From Baffinella frigidus (lineage: Eukaryota > Cryptophyceae > Cryptomonadales > Baffinellaceae), in assembly GCA_026770585.1 (NCBI GenBank), contig MU646485.1, forward strand, positions 134,246 through 145,909: a DNA stretch of 11,664 nucleotides, given 5' to 3'. A program made the position numbers and the translations under genes. Positions 11,300 through 11,664 of this stretch are shown here, piece after piece (position 1 is the stretch's first letter; every line of letters starts with the position of its first letter). Below the pieces are notes generated by a model that searched no databases, was not told where the DNA came from, and saw only the letters and a program-made list of their open reading frames with translations.

Positions 11300-11540
11300 T
11301 GAGCATGCACCGACACCGACACTGCCGCCTTTGCCTTGCTCGCATGTAGGTGCTAGGTGTGAGCACCCTCAGACAACACCCCTTCGTCTCAGAGTTGCTT
11401 CTGCTCTCATGAGCAGAGGCCATCTGGCAGCACTTTTTCTTCTTCTTCTGCTTGACTACCCTCGGAGGCTTTTGAACCGACAACGCCAGCGCCGCCAGCG
11501 CTTTGCTCGCCTGCCACACGTGGGTGCATTCCTTACTCGC
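11300..11540 (-). pseudogene. Three 5'-end copies of E1
   Basis: 11300-11343 encodes ASKAKAAVSVSVHAH, but its acceptor has changed from CAG to CAT. 11462-11510 encodes ASKALAALALSVQKPPR after GGCAG, with a possible donor GTAGTC. 11511-11540 encodes ASKECTHVWQ after GTCAG. At 11418-11433 the plus strand carries GGCCATCTGGCAGCAC, an E1 piece in inverted orientation, next to an AAG/CTT triplet run. From 11541 to 11607 nothing further is recognised. Confidence 0.7.
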
Positions 11541-11605
11541 CTGACATGCATGGGGGCACACTCTGTAGCAGGGGTGTCTCCACATCCCAGCCGCGTCCTA
11601 CCCCC

Positions 11606-11607
<2 letters not shown>

Positions 11608-11664
<57 letters not shown>
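11608..11664. repeat. 57-base C homopolymer at the right edge
   Basis: Uninterrupted C from 11608 to the window end. It may be a true homopolymer or a sequencing or assembly stop. Confidence 0.9.

Noticed and set aside
1-11664. tRNA or rRNA genes
   Set aside because: I saw no T-loop and anticodon-arm combination and no rRNA core motifs on either strand.

Overview
This is a eukaryotic nuclear window. It is dominated by degenerate telomere-type heptamers of the TTTAGGG family and has no bacterial gene layout. A TTTAGGG motif with GC-rich third codon positions, GT-AG plus some GC-AG introns and CTAAC-like branch sites fits a unicellular eukaryote such as a green alga, dinoflagellate or apicomplexan. 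The sequence alone does not decide the lineage.

The long frames made of heptamers are noise. My main reading is that the minus strand carries the inside of one intron-rich gene, transcribed right to left. I place 12 short exons, E1 (11111-11195) to E12 (180-221), totalling 957 nt or 319 codons. Each has an upstream AG (CAG in 11 of 12) and a downstream GT (10) or GC (2), each is open, and all reading phases agree: 0-1, 1-0, 0-0, 0-0, 0-0, 0-1, 1-0, 0-0, 0-0, 0-1, 1-0, 0-0. No start codon, stop codon or recognisable family is visible. The gene continues beyond the left edge and probably the right. The long introns E3/E4, E8/E9 and E11/E12 may hide further exons.

The introns are mostly heptamer blocks (TTTAGGG, TTTGGGG, TTTCGGG, TCTAGGG, TGTAGGG, GTTATGT, CCCTTCA, CCCTGCA, CCCTCAA) mixed with broken copies of the neighbouring exons. 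These copies follow one rule. Upstream of an exon, in transcription sense, lie copies of its 5' end with their acceptor. Downstream lie copies of its 3' end with their donor. One intact exon stands between them. This is what repeated tandem duplication across exon edges would leave if introns grew that way while one good exon was kept.

Layout, left to right: E12 and its decoys with a 22-bp minisatellite (1-500); GA repeat and a 211-bp duplication (515-1167); E11 decoy, possible extra exon and GATA repeat (1342-1925); E11 and E10 (1944-2227); two fold-back elements (2402-2806); E9 and decoys (3041-3711); a hairpin-rich stretch (3726-4394); E8 with four 5' decoys (4428-5059); E7 with a CAA microsatellite (5262-5712); E6 with a 143-bp tandem repeat (6309-6865); E5 with decoys (7044-7510); E4 with decoys, one split by a 152-bp palindromic transposon with a GATC target duplication (7774-8740); inverted E3 fragments and a C-rich heptamer array (8892-9455); E3 and E2 (9461-10097); an inverted-repeat block (10136-10398); seven E1 3' decoys (10477-11048); E1 and its 5' decoys (11111-11540); and a 57-base C run at the right edge.
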